Source: an uncultured Lachnospiraceae bacterium
GTDB taxonomy: Bacteria; Bacillota; Clostridia; Lachnospirales; Lachnospiraceae
Assembly (NCBI GenBank): GCA_946566685.1
Contig: CAMNXA010000001.1
Span: 1-64,000, forward strand
DNA: 64,000 nucleotides
Reading direction: 5' to 3'
Shown here: positions 1 to 8,952 of the stretch, piece by piece
Numbering within the stretch: position 1 is the stretch's first letter
Layout: each line of letters starts with the position of its first letter
Made by a program: the position numbers and the translations under genes
Notes under the pieces: model-generated
What the model saw: only the letters and a program-made list of their open reading frames with translations
Told to the model about the DNA's origin: nothing
Database searches by the model: none

Positions 1-1294
1 TTTGTGTGTTTTTATCTAACGTTCTTGTAATATACACATCATGATAATCCAGACGGAAATCCTTATGATATTCTCCTTCTCCACTTGCATACAAAATTCC
101 TTGTTGATTGTTGACACACAAAATTCCTTTTCTCTTATCTTCAGGAATTCCCAATGTATCAAAAAGTACAGCCACATCAGGAATCGATATATCGCTGTCG
201 CCTTGATTGGATACGAATACTAAATATTCTTGATTCATCAAACCAGCAACAACATCCGCAACCTCCTCTTTTTCTACTGCCTCCACCAATTCCTGGTTCT
301 TAATAAGAACAGATATATATTGGCTGTCTGCTTCCCAAGATTCATATCTTTCATCTCCACGTCTGTCAGGAATATCATAATTATCTGCAATATAGGCACC
401 TAAAGCATGCGTATATTTCTGGCTTCCTCTATAATTTAAATGATCTGCATCAGCTGCATCAGTTGAATAATCAATACCCATCTCTCTATATCGTAAATTA
501 TAATCAATAAACTCCACATCATACTCAGCCGCAATATCAGAAGCCATATTAAAGACAGCTTGTGCATTTTCTGTGATACCAGCATAAGGACTTATGACAA
601 TCAACAATGGGATCTCTTTATCTCTCGCCAGTTCAAGGATCTTTCTATAATATACTTCTGATTTTGATGATAATGGATTCCTTTTCCCCACATTTTCAAC
701 ATCAGGATTGTCATATGAAGCAGTCCTCATATTACAGCCATATCCCTTCCAATTTTCATATAATGGATTCCCCTGATTCTTCAAAAAATCTGCTCTTGAT
801 AAATCGGTATATCTGGTATGGTACTGGATATATCCCAATATATATTCACCCCATTCATCCCGTGGGGTACTTACCCTAATTGCATCCAGTTTATCCTTGG
901 ACCATCTTAAGCCATATGTATTTACCACAGTACCCACTGAATAATAATCGCCTTCAAAAGTAGTCATATAGGCTTCCAAAACAATTAATCGTGGTTTCTG
1001 GGTTTTAAGTGCTTCATTTAGATAATAATATGTGTACCACAACTGCTGATAGGAGCCTGCCAAAATATATGCTGCAATTCCATGTTCATCCCACAATGTG
1101 CCCGTGTTTATATCTTCAAAAGCATGACTGCTTCCCAGCACCAGAACATCTATCGAATTATCCTCCAGTTCATACAATTTGGTCACTCCATAAATTCCAT
1201 CAGCCCTTTTCAGCGCAAATAGATTATTAATATAATACAACACTATGGCTAAGATAAATAGAAAAGAAGATATTCTCATCATTGATTTTCTCAT
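1..1294 (-). CDS. SGNH-type O-acyltransferase partner protein, 3' end off window
   Basis: The minus-strand frame is open from an ATG at 1294 to base 1 with no stop, so about 431 codons are visible and the C-terminus is missing. An N-terminal signal-anchor (about residues 8-25, hydrophobic after MRKSMMRI) precedes an exported domain. The SGNH hydrolase block I motif GSSH lies near residue 58 and the catalytic D-x-x-H motif appears as DADHLNYRG near residue 285. The start lies 14 bases after the stop of the MBOAT gene. MBOAT plus SGNH pairs (AlgI/AlgJ, PatA/PatB, DltB/DltD) move acyl groups across the membrane onto glycans, so I infer this protein completes O-acetylation of the polysaccharide. 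The pairing and motifs are seen; the acceptor is unknown. Confidence 0.82.
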   Translation of the reverse strand, partial: MRKSMMRISSFLFILAIVLYYINNLFALKRADGIYGVTKLYELEDNSIDVLVLGSSHAFEDINTGTLWDEHGIAAYILAGSYQQLWYTYYYLNEALKTQKPRLIVLEAYMTTFEGDYYSVGTVVNTYGLRWSKDKLDAIRVSTPRDEWGEYILGYIQYHTRYTDLSRADFLKNQGNPLYENWKGYGCNMRTASYDNPDVENVGKRNPLSSKSEVYYRKILELARDKEIPLLIVISPYAGITENAQAVFNMASDIAAEYDVEFIDYNLRYREMGIDYSTDAADADHLNYRGSQKYTHALGAYIADNYDIPDRRGDERYESWEADSQYISVLIKNQELVEAVEKEEVADVVAGLMNQEYLVFVSNQGDSDISIPDVAVLFDTLGIPEDKRKGILCVNNQQGILYASGEGEYHKDFRLDYHDVYITRTLDKNTQ

Positions 1295-1308
1295 AGTCCA
1301 ATATCCCC

Positions 1309-2816
1309 CTAAAATTGAAAATATATAAATTGTTGTGCATCAAATGTCGGCCCATATTCCCCATATACAAAAATCATTACAATCAACACAATAACTGCTA
1401 ACCACTCAAACCAAATATTTTGCTCCATCAGGAAGACATCTATCAGGACCTTTTTCTTATATCGAATCAAATCTATGAGGAATAGCAACAATAATGAAAA
1501 TATTAGTATATTCATCTCTACTCGATCCAAACCAAGTTGATACATGCCGCCATTAAATAATGACCAGGGGGTCGGATACATAAATATACGTTTTATGAAG
1601 CGCAAAGCATCAGTAATGGAATCCGCTCGAAAAAATATCCATGCAAAATCAACAAACCCGAAAGTAATGATAGTCTGCATCAGCCTCCAGCTGAAACAAT
1701 TGGTATTGACATGAAATTTAGTAATGAACTTTTTGTAGGAAACCCCCAGAAAATCTGTTATTGTCTGATACAGTCCATGTATCCCACCCCAAACAATAAA
1801 ATGCCAATTTGCGCCGTGCCAAAGTCCACACACTAAGAATACAACCATTTTATTTATACTTTTTCTGACAGCACCTTTACGGTTTCCACCAAGTGGAATG
1901 TATACATAATCCCTGAACCAGGTGCTCAAAGAAATATGCCATCTATTCCAGAAGTCTCTTATACTTGTAGCAAAATAAGGAGTATTGAAATTTTCCATCA
2001 ATTCAATACCCATAATTTTGGACGCTCCAATTGCAATAAGGGAATAACTGCCAAAATCACAATATATCTGAATAGCAAAAAAAATTGCTGCAAGGCAGAG
2101 TTCTGCACTCCCATACATAAAATAATTATCAAAAACAGTATCTACAAGAATCGATACACGATCTGCTATGACCATTTTCATAAACAGACCCCAAACCATC
2201 AAGATTGATCCAGAAGTAACGCGTTTTGCATTCCATATCTTCAATTCATCAATGTGCTGAATCTGTGTCAAAAGATTCTTGGATCTTTCAATAGGGCCTG
2301 CTACTAGTTGCGGAAAAAAGGAAACAAACAGGGCGAACTGCAAAAGATTTCTCTCAGCCTTTATATCTTGACGATAAACATCAATAACGTAACCCAATGC
2401 CTGAAATGTATAAAATGAGATTCCAACAGGAAGTAGAAAATCAAACCGGTAACTAATCAAGCCAATATGTAAATGCTGGGTAATTCTATCCAGCGTCTGT
2501 ATCAAAAAGTTTCCATATTTAAATATACCTAATACAGATAAATTTCCACCTATACATATGGCTAATAATATTTTGCCCCCCCCCCCTCATAAATATATCC
2601 AATACTACTAGATTTGCTTTTTTCTATTAAAAGGCCACTAATATATGTAAATATTGTTGATGCTGCAATTAACACCGTATATTTTGGATTCCAACTCATG
2701 TAAAAATAATAGCTCGTAATCAACAGCCACACTTTTCGTAATTTAACAGGAATAATAAAATAAACAAAAAGTGTAACTGGGAAAAAGATCATAAAATGCA
2801 TTGAATTAAATTGCAT
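1309..2816 (-). CDS. MBOAT O-acyltransferase, phase-variable, out of frame here
   Basis: Two frames together make one AlgI/DltB-type MBOAT of about 502 residues. The N-terminal piece (ATG at 2816, GGAGG eight bases upstream) runs 84 residues and dies just after an 11-G tract (2576-2586). The second frame is open straight through the tract and continues with KILLAICIGGNLSVLG, then the MBOAT core, including SIRDFWNRWHISLSTWFRDY and CGLWHGANWHF (catalytic His). The frames differ by one base: 12 G (or 9 G) gives a single ORF. Multiple membrane segments are evident. The family transfers acyl groups through the membrane to an SGNH partner, encoded next. An automated annotation would call it a frameshifted pseudogene; the intact reading on both sides argues for a phase-OFF gene. 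A homopolymer sequencing error is the alternative. Confidence 0.86.
2576..2586 (-). repeat. Poly-G contingency tract (11 G) in the MBOAT gene
   Basis: Eleven consecutive C on the plus strand, read as G in the coding strand. It encodes a glycine run near residue 80 of the MBOAT. Twelve or nine G joins the two halves; eleven leads to a stop after five further codons. Confidence 0.93.
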
Positions 2817-3013
2817 ATGCCTATCCTCCGTTATTCGTGGATTGGTTACCTCAGATCAATGATTGAACGTAAATCTTTCAGTCTATTTGCATGGATCAAT
2901 GTATTCCTATACTGTCAACATGAAGCTACTGCTGATGATCCGAACCTTCTCCATACAATCCACTAAGTTTCAGTATCTTTTTTTAATCCAGTTTATGCTC
3001 ATCCCACCCATCT
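2817..3013. other. Intergenic spacer upstream of the MBOAT gene
   Basis: About 200 bases between the FkbM-type gene and the MBOAT gene, the longest spacer in the tailoring module. I see no convincing terminator and no small gene. A TTGACA box reads on the minus strand at 2913-2918, but no matching -10 lies 16-18 bases downstream. GGAGG at about 2825-2829 is the ribosome site of the MBOAT gene. Confidence 0.5.
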
Positions 3014-4124
3014 TCACATCTTCCCATAACACACTGTATCATCCATATTCCACCGATGATGTGCATAAAAAATATCATACTCTGGATTTATCTCCTTAAT
3101 TAATAAGGGAATCTCCCATAAGTGCTCCAACTTATGATAAGCAGAAATTGCCAGGATTGGATTCCACTTCTGAATGCTCTTACGTGCTCCCTCCAACGCC
3201 CTTATCTCACTTCCCTCAATATCCATGGAGATAAAGTCTATTTTTTTGCCATCAAGGATATGATCTATCGCATCAACCTCAATCTTGATTACCTTTTTCC
3301 CCGCGTCACTATTTAACAATGTTCCTGACACAAAATCGTCTCCTGCTGCAAAAAATAATTCCTGCGCCTGATCCCATACACCCATATTATAGCATTTCAC
3401 ATTTGTCAACCCATTACTTTGACAATAGTTCTCTAACACTTCAAAATTATCTCTGTCAGCCTCAAATGCATAATAATGATAATTCTGATTTACCCCCCCC
3501 CCTGCCTATCTGAGCGAGAAATCTTTGCAAGGTATCTCCCTCACACGCCCCACAATCAACAAAATTACCCGACACATGCTCCACAATACGATTATCAAAG
3601 TATTGGTTCTCTTCATATACTTTCCAGACCAATTCTAAATCATGAACAGCTCTGTGCAGTAAAATATTTCTAAACACCTGCTTCGATTCGGTATCTGCCA
3701 GGATTGTATATACCCGCTCTATCTTATCTGCATTCGAATTAATCGTATCCCTGACTTGTTCGTTCGGCAGATATTGAAAATATTCAGGATCTATATACAT
3801 ATAATTATCTATCCCATGTCTCTGTAACTGTTGGTGGATTTGATACTTGACATTGGCACAAATAATAACCAAACTGTTGTTGGGTATATCATCAATACTT
3901 ATCACACTGATATTCTTATACAGAGTACCCCATTTCGCCTGGTCATTATCTGCAAAAAAAGCTGGCACATATCCCATAGCACATAAATCTTTATATACCT
4001 GCTGCGCTGCCAGCCCCGTCCCCCATATGCCAATAATTCCCGCATTTTCTATTTTATCCTGTATTTTACTCCAGTTATCCTTATATATTTTTATGTCATT
4101 TTGTAATGTTTCTATAAATCCCAT
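3014..4124 (-). CDS. FkbM-family methyltransferase with N-terminal Rossmann domain, phase-variable, out of frame here
   Basis: Two frames combine into one protein of about 369 residues. I start at the ATG at 4124 because GAGGAATAAG sits just upstream; the ATG at 4136 has no spaced ribosome site. Residues about 30-110 form a Rossmann-like domain (GIWGTGLAAQQVYKDL, then FFADNDQAKWG). The methyltransferase begins with motif I, FVDCGACEGDTL, and a ten-G tract follows directly. In this assembly the frame then ends in KSELSLLCI. The other frame is open through the tract (VNQNYHYYAFEADRDNFEVL) and carries the FkbM signature SMDIEGSEIRALEG and SAYHKLEHLWEIP. Nine or twelve G restores the protein. The likely role is O-methylation of a sugar residue, switched on and off by tract length. 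Confidence 0.86.
3493..3502 (-). repeat. Poly-G contingency tract (10 G) in FkbM methyltransferase gene
   Basis: Ten C on the plus strand (G in the coding strand), encoding a Gly-rich loop just after SAM-binding motif I. Nine or twelve G restores the long ORF; ten does not. Confidence 0.93.
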
Positions 4125-4156
4125 CTTATTCCTCATTCCTATAGATTCTATACTCT

Positions 4157-5620
4157 CTATCTTTCATCCGTCTCGCCATCCGGTTTTACTAACAAGTAAC
4201 TTCTATAGAAAACTGTCCCTTTCCACATTGAATCTATCACTTTACCAATTTTCAAGGCACCCATTTCACAAACATGCTTCTGTACCGCTTCTGTCGCTGA
4301 TTTCAGGATAACATATGCTGCCTCACTTAAATCATTTCCTGAAAGCTCTAAAGCAGTTTGTCCCTCTGTAATCAATACATCAATATCCTCTTTCATCTGT
4401 GAAATATAGTTAATCTCCGTATCAAACAGCCTATTCAATGCTTTTTCCATTTCGTCAGGCTGCTTCCACCTCCATACCTGTGAACCGCATCTGTACAGAT
4501 ATCTTGCTAAATGTCCTTCATCATTGGTTCTATCTACCACACGAAATCCACTAAAGTCAACCTTACCTTTCCCGTAAAACAATTTCTCTCCAAAATAGCG
4601 AGAGAACCATAGCAAAAATGAGTGTTCCCCAAAATCTCTGTTATGAACTCCTCTGTAAAAATAGGGATTAGGAATCACCACAGTCCCATCATATAAATCC
4701 ACAACATTTTTAACGTAATTTACCTCAGACAAATTTACAAACTCTTCATAATCCGCTTCACTAATATAAAGCGGAATATATTTGTTACCTTTGGCCGCCA
4801 AAAACGTACACCTGTGCTTTCCGCTGGTCAGATTAAAATATTTTCCTTTTCTGTTCCAGACTGCCGTTGCTGCATTCCTGACAAAAAAGAGCGGATCTAA
4901 CTGTAATGCCTCACTCATTTGTTCAAAAATATGTGTCCTATTCGCAATCACATTGTCTCTCCAGGCAGCTGTGATTTCTATTTTTCCTTCTATCTGTGCC
5001 GTAAATTCACAATATTCTTTTAAATATGGCATTACAGAACAATTTTGATCCCCGTCTAAACTTCTAAAAAAGTTAATATGCGTAAAAAAACAAGGAATAG
5101 ATACATTTCCCCATTTCTCCATTTCATCATCCTGATAATCATTTGTAAAAATATATTCTACCGGAATATAAGCCGTAACCTGTCCATTTTCCTTGGAAAT
5201 TAACGCATAATCATGTAAGCTCGCCTCATGTGTACAGTCCGGAATATTAAATTCAGGCCTCTTTAAACATCCTTCGAACAAATCATCATATAACTGTGCC
5301 AACTCTTTTTCTTTATTTGAAGCATTGCCTAATAAAACATTATAGGGTTTATAAATCAAATTTCGAAAGCCGGCCTTTGTGAGCTGCCGTGCAATTTTTT
5401 CATGCTCAAAAACATTTTTAACTGATATATAGACTGCAATTTCCTCATCATCCCCAATCTCCGGCACCTCTTGAATACTCCATACAGGCCGCCCATTATA
5501 TTGATCCATTTCATGAGCCCTTTTGTCTATATATCCCATTACATCATAACCGCAAGATTCCAGGGTATCCTTGACAATTCCCCCGATTGATGCTGCACCA
5601 TAAAGTATAAATTTCCACAT
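4157..5620 (-). CDS. Rossmann plus ParB/sulfiredoxin-like domain protein (paralogue B), function unknown
   Basis: A 487-residue protein I cannot assign to an enzyme class. Residues 1-100 form a nucleotide-binding-like domain starting FILYGAASIGGIVKDTL with GYIDKRA after the second strand, the same type of domain seen in neighbouring methyltransferases. The middle (about 255-300) reads WNRKGKYFNLTSGKHRCTFL, then KGNKYIPLYISEADYEEFVN. This resembles the ParB/sulfiredoxin-like fold signature D/SG-x-x-R-x-x-FL...KG...IPv.iS..DYE. The same block occurs in the next upstream gene (5647-7092), so the two are tandem paralogues. The start is the ATG at 5620 behind GAGGG. It sits among tailoring enzymes, so a role in sugar modification or in assembling such enzymes is inference only. 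Confidence 0.7.
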   Translation of the reverse strand: MWKFILYGAASIGGIVKDTLESCGYDVMGYIDKRAHEMDQYNGRPVWSIQEVPEIGDDEEIAVYISVKNVFEHEKIARQLTKAGFRNLIYKPYNVLLGNASNKEKELAQLYDDLFEGCLKRPEFNIPDCTHEASLHDYALISKENGQVTAYIPVEYIFTNDYQDDEMEKWGNVSIPCFFTHINFFRSLDGDQNCSVMPYLKEYCEFTAQIEGKIEITAAWRDNVIANRTHIFEQMSEALQLDPLFFVRNAATAVWNRKGKYFNLTSGKHRCTFLAAKGNKYIPLYISEADYEEFVNLSEVNYVKNVVDLYDGTVVIPNPYFYRGVHNRDFGEHSFLLWFSRYFGEKLFYGKGKVDFSGFRVVDRTNDEGHLARYLYRCGSQVWRWKQPDEMEKALNRLFDTEINYISQMKEDIDVLITEGQTALELSGNDLSEAAYVILKSATEAVQKHVCEMGALKIGKVIDSMWKGTVFYRSYLLVKPDGETDER

Positions 5621-5646
5621 ACAAAGCCCTCGTATTAAAGTTCTTC

Positions 5647-7092
5647 CTACAATTTTCTACTATAAATGCCAACTTCCCTAACTTCTTTTTCTTCTACTAC
5701 CCTAAGCAAAAAATGATACTCTTTAAATCCACAAGCATACAATAATCTTTTACTTTCATCAATATTCCCATAAGTTTTATAAACCAGGAATCTACAACTT
5801 CTCAAAGCATCGAATCTCAATATATCTTCCAAATTCTTTCGAATATCCTTCAAAACAAATGCAAGTTCTATCTCTTTTTCCACCTGGCAAACGTCTTTCC
5901 TAATCTGTATGTTGCCGATTTGAATCAGCATTTGTATTTGATTAATCGTATTTATTATCTCTTCCCTATCCTCGATTACCGCCGCATACTTTATTCCCAT
6001 TCTGAGAAAATTAGCTGCAAAATAGCCCTCATATTCACTAATTTCTAATATATTGTTTATTTTTCTACTCTCTTTTCCTAAATACTTAAGAGTCTCACAT
6101 AAAATATCTACACACAAATCATCCTTTGTAATCTTCTCATATTTAAACAGAGGATGTGGTAAATGATAGGAAAACTGTTGTGCACACCCTTCCATTTTAT
6201 CACAAATTGCTTTGCTGACAGGCATGTTAAGCCATAATTCATAATCCTCTCTGCTCATACGGACCGGTATCCATCTGCATCCCTTATCAATAAGAAAACA
6301 TACTCTGTTATGTCCATCCATCACATTAAAATATGCCCTCTTATTCCACTTCACTTCTACGGGTGCATACATAAAATATTCATGATTTTCTTTCCATTCC
6401 TTTTCCAACATAAGATAAGTGTTGAATCTTCTCTGCAAAAAATCTCCGACATTCTCTGACTGTCCATCTTCTGGCATATAGACCTGTATAAAATTATCCG
6501 CATTATCAATCTGCCCCTGGAAAAACTCATATCCCTCCGCAAGAATCCGAAAAGATGCCACAGGAATATTTGCATTGCCATCCGGCCAATTTTCTTCTGT
6601 ATAAAGCAAATCTATCGGGCACCAACTTACTATATATTCACTGCTTTTGCGGATAATACAATCTACAAAATTCGCTCTTATCAAAGTGCTATAATAAGGT
6701 ATTTCTCTAATCCTTCCTATATCATGCTCACAGCAATACGTATAAATCTCTAACATCTGTATACGCGGATTAGCAAGATAACCATCTCCCATGGGCAGAA
6801 AAATAATTTTATCGATTCCGAGGTCATATAGATTCTGCGCAACTTCTTGATGCATAAATGCATTATGAATACACACTACTACAACTATATGTGTCCCCAG
6901 TTTACTTACCCCGTCCTGCGGTGTATAGATTGGAATATTGATATCCTCTGTGCAAATGGAGGCAGCATTTTTATCAAAAAAAGCCGACACATGATAATGT
7001 CTGCTAAAATAACGGTATCTTTCCTTCCCAAGTGCACCGCCCCCATAAATCACCATATTATCATTTGCTGATATTGTATAATAACCACTCAT
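5647..7092 (-). CDS. Rossmann plus ParB/sulfiredoxin-like domain protein (paralogue A) with methyltransferase-like C-terminus
   Basis: A 481-residue paralogue of the following gene. It opens with MVIYGGGALGKERYRYF (Rossmann-like), followed by VSAFFDKNAA. The central block is VKWNKRAYFNVMDGHNRVCF and KGCRWIPVRMSREDYELWLN, whose spacing matches paralogue B. Unlike B, its last 150 residues resemble a class I methyltransferase core: ILEISEYEGYFAANFLRMG, then AAVIEDREE. The canonical glycine motif is degenerate, so catalysis is doubtful. Twenty-six bases separate the paralogues, which are surely co-transcribed. Function is unknown; fusion of the shared domain with a methyltransferase-like part links it to the FkbM proteins of this module. 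Confidence 0.68.
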   Translation of the reverse strand: MSGYYTISANDNMVIYGGGALGKERYRYFSRHYHVSAFFDKNAASICTEDINIPIYTPQDGVSKLGTHIVVVVCIHNAFMHQEVAQNLYDLGIDKIIFLPMGDGYLANPRIQMLEIYTYCCEHDIGRIREIPYYSTLIRANFVDCIIRKSSEYIVSWCPIDLLYTEENWPDGNANIPVASFRILAEGYEFFQGQIDNADNFIQVYMPEDGQSENVGDFLQRRFNTYLMLEKEWKENHEYFMYAPVEVKWNKRAYFNVMDGHNRVCFLIDKGCRWIPVRMSREDYELWLNMPVSKAICDKMEGCAQQFSYHLPHPLFKYEKITKDDLCVDILCETLKYLGKESRKINNILEISEYEGYFAANFLRMGIKYAAVIEDREEIINTINQIQMLIQIGNIQIRKDVCQVEKEIELAFVLKDIRKNLEDILRFDALRSCRFLVYKTYGNIDESKRLLYACGFKEYHFLLRVVEEKEVREVGIYSRKL

Positions 7093-7124
7093 TCTCTTGC
7101 TACATGTCCTCGTATCTATTCAGA

Positions 7125-7997
7125 TTATATAAGCTTGTCCGCATCTATTTCGTCAATATGTTCTTTATAAAAACTGCATAAATTCTCTATCGTCATATTC
7201 CATTCAGAAAACTGGATATCCCCTATTTCATCTCTAATTCTCTGATTACATCCTGTATACTCAGTCTTAAATCCCTCTTTGGCCACTAAGATATCACAAT
7301 CTATGTTCAATATCTCTCTCACTTTACAGGCAAGTGTATACAAATCAATCTTCGTTCCACGACAGACATTATAATGTCTGTAATGCGGCTCATTTTCAAT
7401 AAACCACCTCATGATTTTTACTAAATCCTCTATCCATAAATAATCAAAATATACGTTTTGTGATATCGTAATCGGCATACCCTTCAGGCTTCTACAGATT
7501 GCATTAGAAATAAATCTTCTGGACCATTCTTCATACTTTCCATACACACCAAAAAGACGAAGATCATAAAGATTTCCATCCTTTCGACAAGTCTTAGACA
7601 TAATATACTTGGAAAATCCATAAGGGTCCCTGGGAACATGAGTTCCAAAATAATCTTCTGTCATATTAGGGATATAATGTGCTGAACTGTACTCTGCCCC
7701 GGAGCCAAAATAGTACATCTTTCCATAATATTCTCTGCATCTCTCCAAATTAAAAAACATACGAAGATTATCATCGAGAACATCATAATCAGTTGTATCG
7801 ACTTTCACCACATCATTTCTGTTAGCACAGTGAATAATAATATCAAAACACATATCTTCCAGATATCTTTCCACTTCAATATCATCCAGAAGATCTAATT
7901 CCCGATGATCAGGCGCATAAAGTTCATATTGATCTTCCAATTGTTCTTTTAAATTTCTTCCAATAAATCCTGTGGACCCCGTAAGTAATATTTTCAT
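7125..7997 (-). CDS. NAD-dependent sugar epimerase/reductase (extended SDR)
   Basis: A 290-residue protein with the N-terminal dinucleotide motif TGSTGFIG (residues 6-13) and the catalytic pair in YGFSKYI (Tyr and Lys three residues apart, near residue 145). Length and layout fit RmlD/WcaG-like extended SDRs that act on nucleotide-linked 4-keto sugars. The ATG at 7997 lies six bases after the stop of the nucleotidyltransferase gene, with AGAGGAG further upstream inside that gene's end, so translation is probably coupled. It may finish the unusual sugar made by the upstream NeuB/ThDP/SDR genes. The substrate is not visible from sequence. Confidence 0.85.
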   Translation of the reverse strand: MKILLTGSTGFIGRNLKEQLEDQYELYAPDHRELDLLDDIEVERYLEDMCFDIIIHCANRNDVVKVDTTDYDVLDDNLRMFFNLERCREYYGKMYYFGSGAEYSSAHYIPNMTEDYFGTHVPRDPYGFSKYIMSKTCRKDGNLYDLRLFGVYGKYEEWSRRFISNAICRSLKGMPITISQNVYFDYLWIEDLVKIMRWFIENEPHYRHYNVCRGTKIDLYTLACKVREILNIDCDILVAKEGFKTEYTGCNQRIRDEIGDIQFSEWNMTIENLCSFYKEHIDEIDADKLI

Positions 7998-8003
7998 AAT
8001 ATT

Positions 8004-8909
8004 TTACACATTTACTCCTCTTACCTTTGTTTCATCCTGCACGGAATACCGTACTAATTCATATATAGCTTCTATAGCTGCATTGATACTGCCTTCATCA
8101 ATTATTCCAGGGATTATATTTCCTGCCTCTTCCCTCATTTGATTAATAAAAGCATCTATTTCTGCATCATGAGCGATATTCCCAACGTAATGGGATTCTT
8201 GCAGCTTTTCTTCATTCTCTTCTCCCTGATGCAAATATTCTGCTGAAAGCTTTTTGGATAAATCAATCATATCCAACACCTTACTTCTCAAAGCAACGGG
8301 AGCAATCTCCATAACCAGAGATTTCATATATACTGGTGGAAAAGTCTCTCTTTCTATTGCCCACTTGATGCTAAGAGCCGCATAGATTGCATATAAGTAA
8401 TCCTTAATGATGACTTGACTGTCTTTTGAAAAATATTCCTTTATCTGATCCACATGATAAGGAATGAATTTCTCTTTCCTAAACACGGAGTTCATTATGG
8501 GAATTATCTTCATCTGAATTCCATAAGGATCCCACGTATAGGGAGACTGGAGTGTCCAACCAATTATATTATATAATCCACAGGATTCTTTGCCATCAAA
8601 CGCAGGCGTGTGTAAAAACTGCATAAATGATGTAAATTCCCACAGAGGTATAAATTCATAAGGTAAGTTATCAAAATAGACCCTGTGCTTTAAATCTTTT
8701 TCCTTTTCATGGAAGGGTATATATATTTTTTCCGGATTACTTCTATCTACATACAAAAATCTTGTATCATAATCACTGTCCTCATACTGTAATCCTTTAG
8801 AGATTCCTCCCACTAAGGCTCCATAAAGCAGCATAAAGTTCTTTTCTTCTGCGAACTGTAGTACATCACTCATAAATTTCTTTTGAAATTCTTCATTACC
8901 AAATAACAT
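8004..8909 (-). CDS. RlaP/YcgL-type predicted nucleotidyltransferase
   Basis: A 301-residue protein. The nucleotidyltransferase (pol beta-like) signature appears early: LYGALVGGISKG, then EDSDYDTRFLYVDR, with the two aspartates of the metal site in DSDYD. This layout (G-x-x-x-G followed by SDYDxRf.Yv) matches the YcgL/RlaP family (PF10127), whose substrates are poorly known. The usual GS before the helix is altered to GA. The start is the ATG at 8909 behind GGCAGGG. It sits between a pyruvyltransferase-like gene and an epimerase, an unexpected place for this family, which suggests nucleotidyl or phospho-modification of a sugar or of a partner protein. That function is inference. Confidence 0.72.
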   Translation of the reverse strand: MLFGNEEFQKKFMSDVLQFAEEKNFMLLYGALVGGISKGLQYEDSDYDTRFLYVDRSNPEKIYIPFHEKEKDLKHRVYFDNLPYEFIPLWEFTSFMQFLHTPAFDGKESCGLYNIIGWTLQSPYTWDPYGIQMKIIPIMNSVFRKEKFIPYHVDQIKEYFSKDSQVIIKDYLYAIYAALSIKWAIERETFPPVYMKSLVMEIAPVALRSKVLDMIDLSKKLSAEYLHQGEENEEKLQESHYVGNIAHDAEIDAFINQMREEAGNIIPGIIDEGSINAAIEAIYELVRYSVQDETKVRGVNV

Positions 8910-8952
8910 GTTCTACCCTGCCTGTCGAACTACATACCGTTCTTACCATTCT

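Noticed and set aside
2913..2918. TTGACA box upstream of the MBOAT gene as a promoter
   Set aside because: No TATAAT-like hexamer lies 16-18 bases downstream on the minus strand.
1309..4124. MBOAT and FkbM genes as decayed pseudogenes
   Set aside because: Each has exactly one frame break, located at a long G run, and intact family sequence on both sides. Decay would show other stops as well.
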